NCBI GenBank assembly: GCA_946406115.1
Contig: OX291561.1
Location: forward strand, 5,820,273-5,884,272
Origin: Apoda limacodes
Lineage: Eukaryota > Arthropoda > Insecta > Lepidoptera > Limacodidae
Length of the DNA stretch: 64,000 bases
Direction: 5' to 3'
In this document: one piece after another, positions 60,758 to 64,000 of the stretch
Layout of the letters: every line of letters begins with the position of its first letter
How positions within the stretch are numbered: position 1 is the stretch's first letter
Notes under the pieces: model-generated
Database searches by the model: none
What the model was told of the DNA's origin: nothing
The model's input: the letters and a program-made list of their open reading frames with translations, nothing else
Program-made: the position numbers and the translations under genes

Positions 60758-61411
60758 TTACTTTTTAAAAAAGTATTTTTTACAGTTATTGGTTTCTGCT
60801 ATTTGCTTTGTGATATCAAATATGATACCCTTCGTTTGCTCATATTTTTCATCTTTTGTATCCGTATAATATTTGATCCTCACTTCTGAGTGTTTCCAAT
60901 GTTCATCAACTGGTACTTTTTTCAATTTTATGAGGTCATACACCTCTATTTTCAACATATGTGTAGCATGAGCCCCATCATCATTATTAGTAGACAAGTA
61001 TGTGACGCCAGGGATACTATCTTTTGAAGTTCTCGCCACTGTAGAGCTGAGTTATTTTTCTTCTGATTGGTCCCCTCAAAGAATGAGTCGATACTATTTC
61101 GACGAGACCGTTTGAGCTTTATTGTTTTTAAGGCTTTCTCAGTCGATTGCTCATCCTCCGATGTAGCGTAGTAGTAATGCTTGAACGTGTTTTCTTCCAT
61201 TACGTTAAATGTTGAATTCTGTAATAAAATAAGCCTATGCTTTAAAAACATATTTGTATAATAATTTGAATCAAAAATTTGTCTACAGTAAAAACCTAAA
61301 CAAAATTGGTTTAAGTAATAGACATTCAAACAAACAGATTATTTTTCAGGGTCTGTAATATATAATAAATATAGATAAAGAATTATAAAGCAAAAAAACA
61401 CATACCTCCAT
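60758..61411 (-). CDS. Unknown Maverick gene, unit 11
   Basis: Matches unit 1. Confidence 0.48.
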
Positions 61412-61738
61412 AGCTTTTTTGAAGTAAATAGAACCAGCCTCAGTATCACACAGGATGAATTAAATCACTTGATGATAAATTTTAACTCGAATACTATGGA
61501 CTAGTGTTTATGGATCCTGGTTTCAATACATGCAACGATATTAAATAGCCCTTCACACATAATATAATTGCGATTGTCTAATAGATTCCTTCTCTTCATT
61601 AGTTAATGGAAGTGGACATTTTTAAAAACAATTTATCCTATGTATATTGCTAATATCTTTGTAAATGCTTTCCATAAACATTTTTGCACAATTAGGCCCT
61701 GTGTATGTTCTGTATGTAGACAGCTTATCATCATACGA

Positions 61739-63362
61739 TCATTTTATATAGTATCCATAAGTATAAACTTCATGTTCATGTATTGTTTTTGAATATGACT
61801 TCGATGGATCAGGGTCACATGAGGTGACGGGTTTTAAAAGAGCTTCAAAGTCTGCATATATTACAAAAGGTAATTTTAATTTTCTTTGAAACTTATCAAA
61901 ATAGATTTCATCATTATTTGTTTTCCGATTAAACCAATTTTTTCCTTTTTTATGAATTCCTGGTAATTCAGTAACAATATGAGCACAGTCATGTTTTTGG
62001 TGATTAATTAAATTAACTTTAGATTTAAAATATAAAAGGCAGCCATCACAGATATGAATAGCATTATTTCGATTTGTTATTTGTTTACTTACCAAGCGTG
62101 ATAATTTTTTTATAAAACAATAATGATCATTTGAACCATTGTTTAAAAATAATAAGTTAATGTGTAATTCTTTACGACATTTTGTAAAATATAATGGTCC
62201 AACGATGATATTACATTTTTTTTCTTTGTTAAAATCTAATCCGAAAACATTGATACTAATGTTATTCTGTTTTTCTACCTTGGGTATATCCGATAATTTG
62301 ATCGGGAACTGTATATTAATAAACTTTAGTTTATTTTGATTCCTCAAGTATGATGATACCCTTTCGGAATTTTTGTATACAGGATATAGTGCGGATAGTA
62401 AAGCCCACTTAAAACATTGTTGATCGTTATTTTTTACATTTATGACTGCTTTTTTACGCTTAATATCTAAAGGTAATTCAATAAACGAAGACCCCCGTAA
62501 GGGATTGAACTTATTAACATTCATTTCTAAGAACTGAATTTTTTGTAAAGTCCATCCACTATCTTTTGTTTCGAAATCACGCATTTTATTTTTAATGTCT
62601 TCGCTTAAAGTTTCTAAATAATTTTCTAATTCGTCTCCTAAAGAAATAGTCCAATTTTTTGTTTGAAAATCGAAAGAATTTTTTAAATCTTTTGTTTCCT
62701 GTTCAAAATCTGCATGAATAATAAAATTAACTTTAACAATAGTTAACTCTTTTAAACATTCCTGAATAAGAAATATTATCGAATCTTTAATTGATGCTAT
62801 GAATACTTCAGGAGTTTGTATTTTAAGTGACTCATCAGCTTTAGGTGATACAATTCTATACGTTAAGACCCGAGACCCAAAAGCAACTGATATAACAGAG
62901 ACATTATGTAAATTATGATAACGAATAAGACATTTCACTTTGTGTTCCTTAGATCGTAAGTGCTGAGCATAGAATCTTTGGCTAACTTGTAAATCACATA
63001 TTTGACACATAACATTCTGTCTATGTGTTGTATTGGAAGATGATGACGTCGATGCTTGTTGTAAATCTTCAACACTAATATCAGCTTGCCTCTTCAAACC
63101 TCGACCGACTTGAATTGAAGATTTTCTGTAGGTATAACATGCTTATGTTAATATAAGAACACAAATATGTAACATAAAATTTAAATAAGTTTAGTTAGAA
63201 TGTATACCTGAATGCTTCCTCAACTTCTGTACAGATGTTAAACAGTGAAGTGTCATAATACGGATTTTCCAGAGCATTATCTTCATAATTCTCACACGCT
63301 CTCATTAGTTCTTTTTCTTCTTCTTCAATAACATTTTGAAAAACAACACTTTCTACTGACAT
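61739..63362 (-). CDS. Truncated polB fragment, unit 12 (C5, open)
   Basis: Open exon 2 with Lys variant. This is the last complete fragment in the window. Confidence 0.88.
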
Positions 63363-63538
63363 GGTGGAAATAAACCAGTTTAGCTTTGCTTGTATTGTTC
63401 GATTTTTCTCTTATATATACAAGTCGATAAGGTGATTAATATATTAGTTGATGGTTAATTAATAGTTGATCGTTACTAATTAGATACTCATAATTTTTTT
63501 TAACGATGGTTCCTATAAATTAATTTAGCTATTAGAGA

Positions 63539-64000
63539 TTACTTTTTAAAAAAGTATTTTTTACAGTTATTGGTTTCTGCTATTTGCTTTGTGATATCAA
63601 ATATGATACCCTTCGTTTGCTCATATTTGTCATCTTTTGTATCCGTATAATATTTGATCCTCACTTCTGAGTGTTTCCAATGTTCATCAACTGGTACTTT
63701 TTTCAATTTTATGAGGTCATACACCTCTATTTTCAACATATGTGTAGCATGAGCCCCATCATCATTATTAGTAGACAAGTATGTGACGCCAGGGATACTA
63801 TCTTTTGAAGTTCTCGCCACTGTAGAGCTGAGTTATTTTTCTTCTGATTGGTCCCCTCAAAGAATGAGTCGATACTATTTCGACGAGACCGTTTGAGCTT
63901 TATTGTTTTTAAGGCTTTCTCAGTCGATTGCTCATCCTCCGATGTAGCGTAGTAGTAATGCTTGAACGTGTTTTCTTCCATTACGTTAAATGTTGAATTC
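63539..64000 (-). CDS. Unknown Maverick gene, unit 12 (cut by window end)
   Basis: The 5' part lies beyond the window. A private change near 63,629 gives TKDDKYEQ instead of TKDEKYEQ. Confidence 0.45.

Larger units (their letters stand above)
30949..64000 (-). repeat. Tandem array of a 2.78-kb Maverick fragment, at least 12 units
   Basis: Units start at 30,949, 33,731, 36,513, 39,295, 42,076, 44,857, 47,638, 50,419, 53,201, 55,981, 58,762 and 61,544, and the last is cut by the window end. All run head to tail. Each unit, read on the minus strand, holds the small unknown gene, the polymerase TATA box, exon 1, intron and a truncated exon 2 that ends at the shared TGA stop, plus about 195 bp beyond it. 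Units differ by only a few bases. Length differences come from a C5/C6 run (2,781 or 2,782 bp) and one missing G (unit 9, 2,780 bp). Confidence 0.95.

Noticed and set aside
30949..64000. rDNA, satellite or CRISPR interpretation of the array
   Set aside because: Units are 2.78 kb, contain polymerase coding sequence, exons and introns, and have no rRNA-like sequence or short repeat-spacer structure.

Overview
This window looks like a transposon-dense stretch of a lepidopteran (probably noctuid-like) nuclear genome. Supporting signs are: piggyBac termini that closely resemble the Trichoplusia ni type (TTAA target, then CCCTAGAAAGAT...); the common lepidopteran repeat terminus 'CCTACTAATATTATAAATG' near 17,170; spliced AT-rich genes; and remnants of BEL/Pao, R1-clade LINE, PIF/Harbinger, P-type and Maverick/Polinton elements. 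I found no ordinary single-copy host gene, tRNA, rRNA or CRISPR array.

Region 1 (1-21,550) is a nested mosaic. It holds two complete but internally deleted piggyBac copies (1,325-2,258 and 9,186-10,086) and one truncated copy (4,384-4,640). It also holds two copies of a PIF/Harbinger transposase (5,408-6,960 and 18,596-20,130) and two Myb/SANT-like Harbinger accessory-gene fragments. A P-superfamily (THAP9-like) transposase pseudogene lies at 11,330-13,050. A minus-strand BEL/Pao pol remnant lies at 16,250-18,265, with LTR-like flanks. An in-frame-deleted R1-type LINE lies at 8,335-9,132, and other LINE 3' ends are present. Several blocks recur two or three times in new combinations, so the region grew by duplication as well as transposition.

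Region 2 (about 21,555-30,948) is a decayed Maverick/Polinton on the minus strand. From left to right it has a chromodomain retroviral-type integrase, two small structural-type genes, an FtsK/HerA-type packaging ATPase and a type-B DNA polymerase. An intact 668-codon bunyavirus-type (Phlebovirus-like) M-segment glycoprotein ORF (27,629-29,635) sits inside the polymerase gene and replaces 564 bp of it. The 5' junction of the insert reads almost exactly like the conserved terminus of phenuivirid genome segments, so a cDNA copy of a viral segment seems to have been joined here. The polymerase TATA box, ATG, first exon and intron survive upstream of it.

Region 3 (30,949-64,000, continuing past the window) is a head-to-tail array of at least 12 nearly identical 2,780-2,782 bp units. 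Each unit has a small unknown Maverick gene, then the polymerase promoter, exon 1, an 82-bp intron and a truncated exon 2 (zinc finger plus start of the exonuclease region). Units differ by a few linked variants (a C5/C6 run that opens or breaks the ORF, and a Lys/Arg codon) arranged with a three-unit periodicity. The array is homogenised right up to the glycoprotein insert, and the Maverick body to the left of the insert is more diverged. The features most worth attention are the captured viral fusion glycoprotein in a virus-like transposon and the promoter-bearing polymerase-fragment array next to it.
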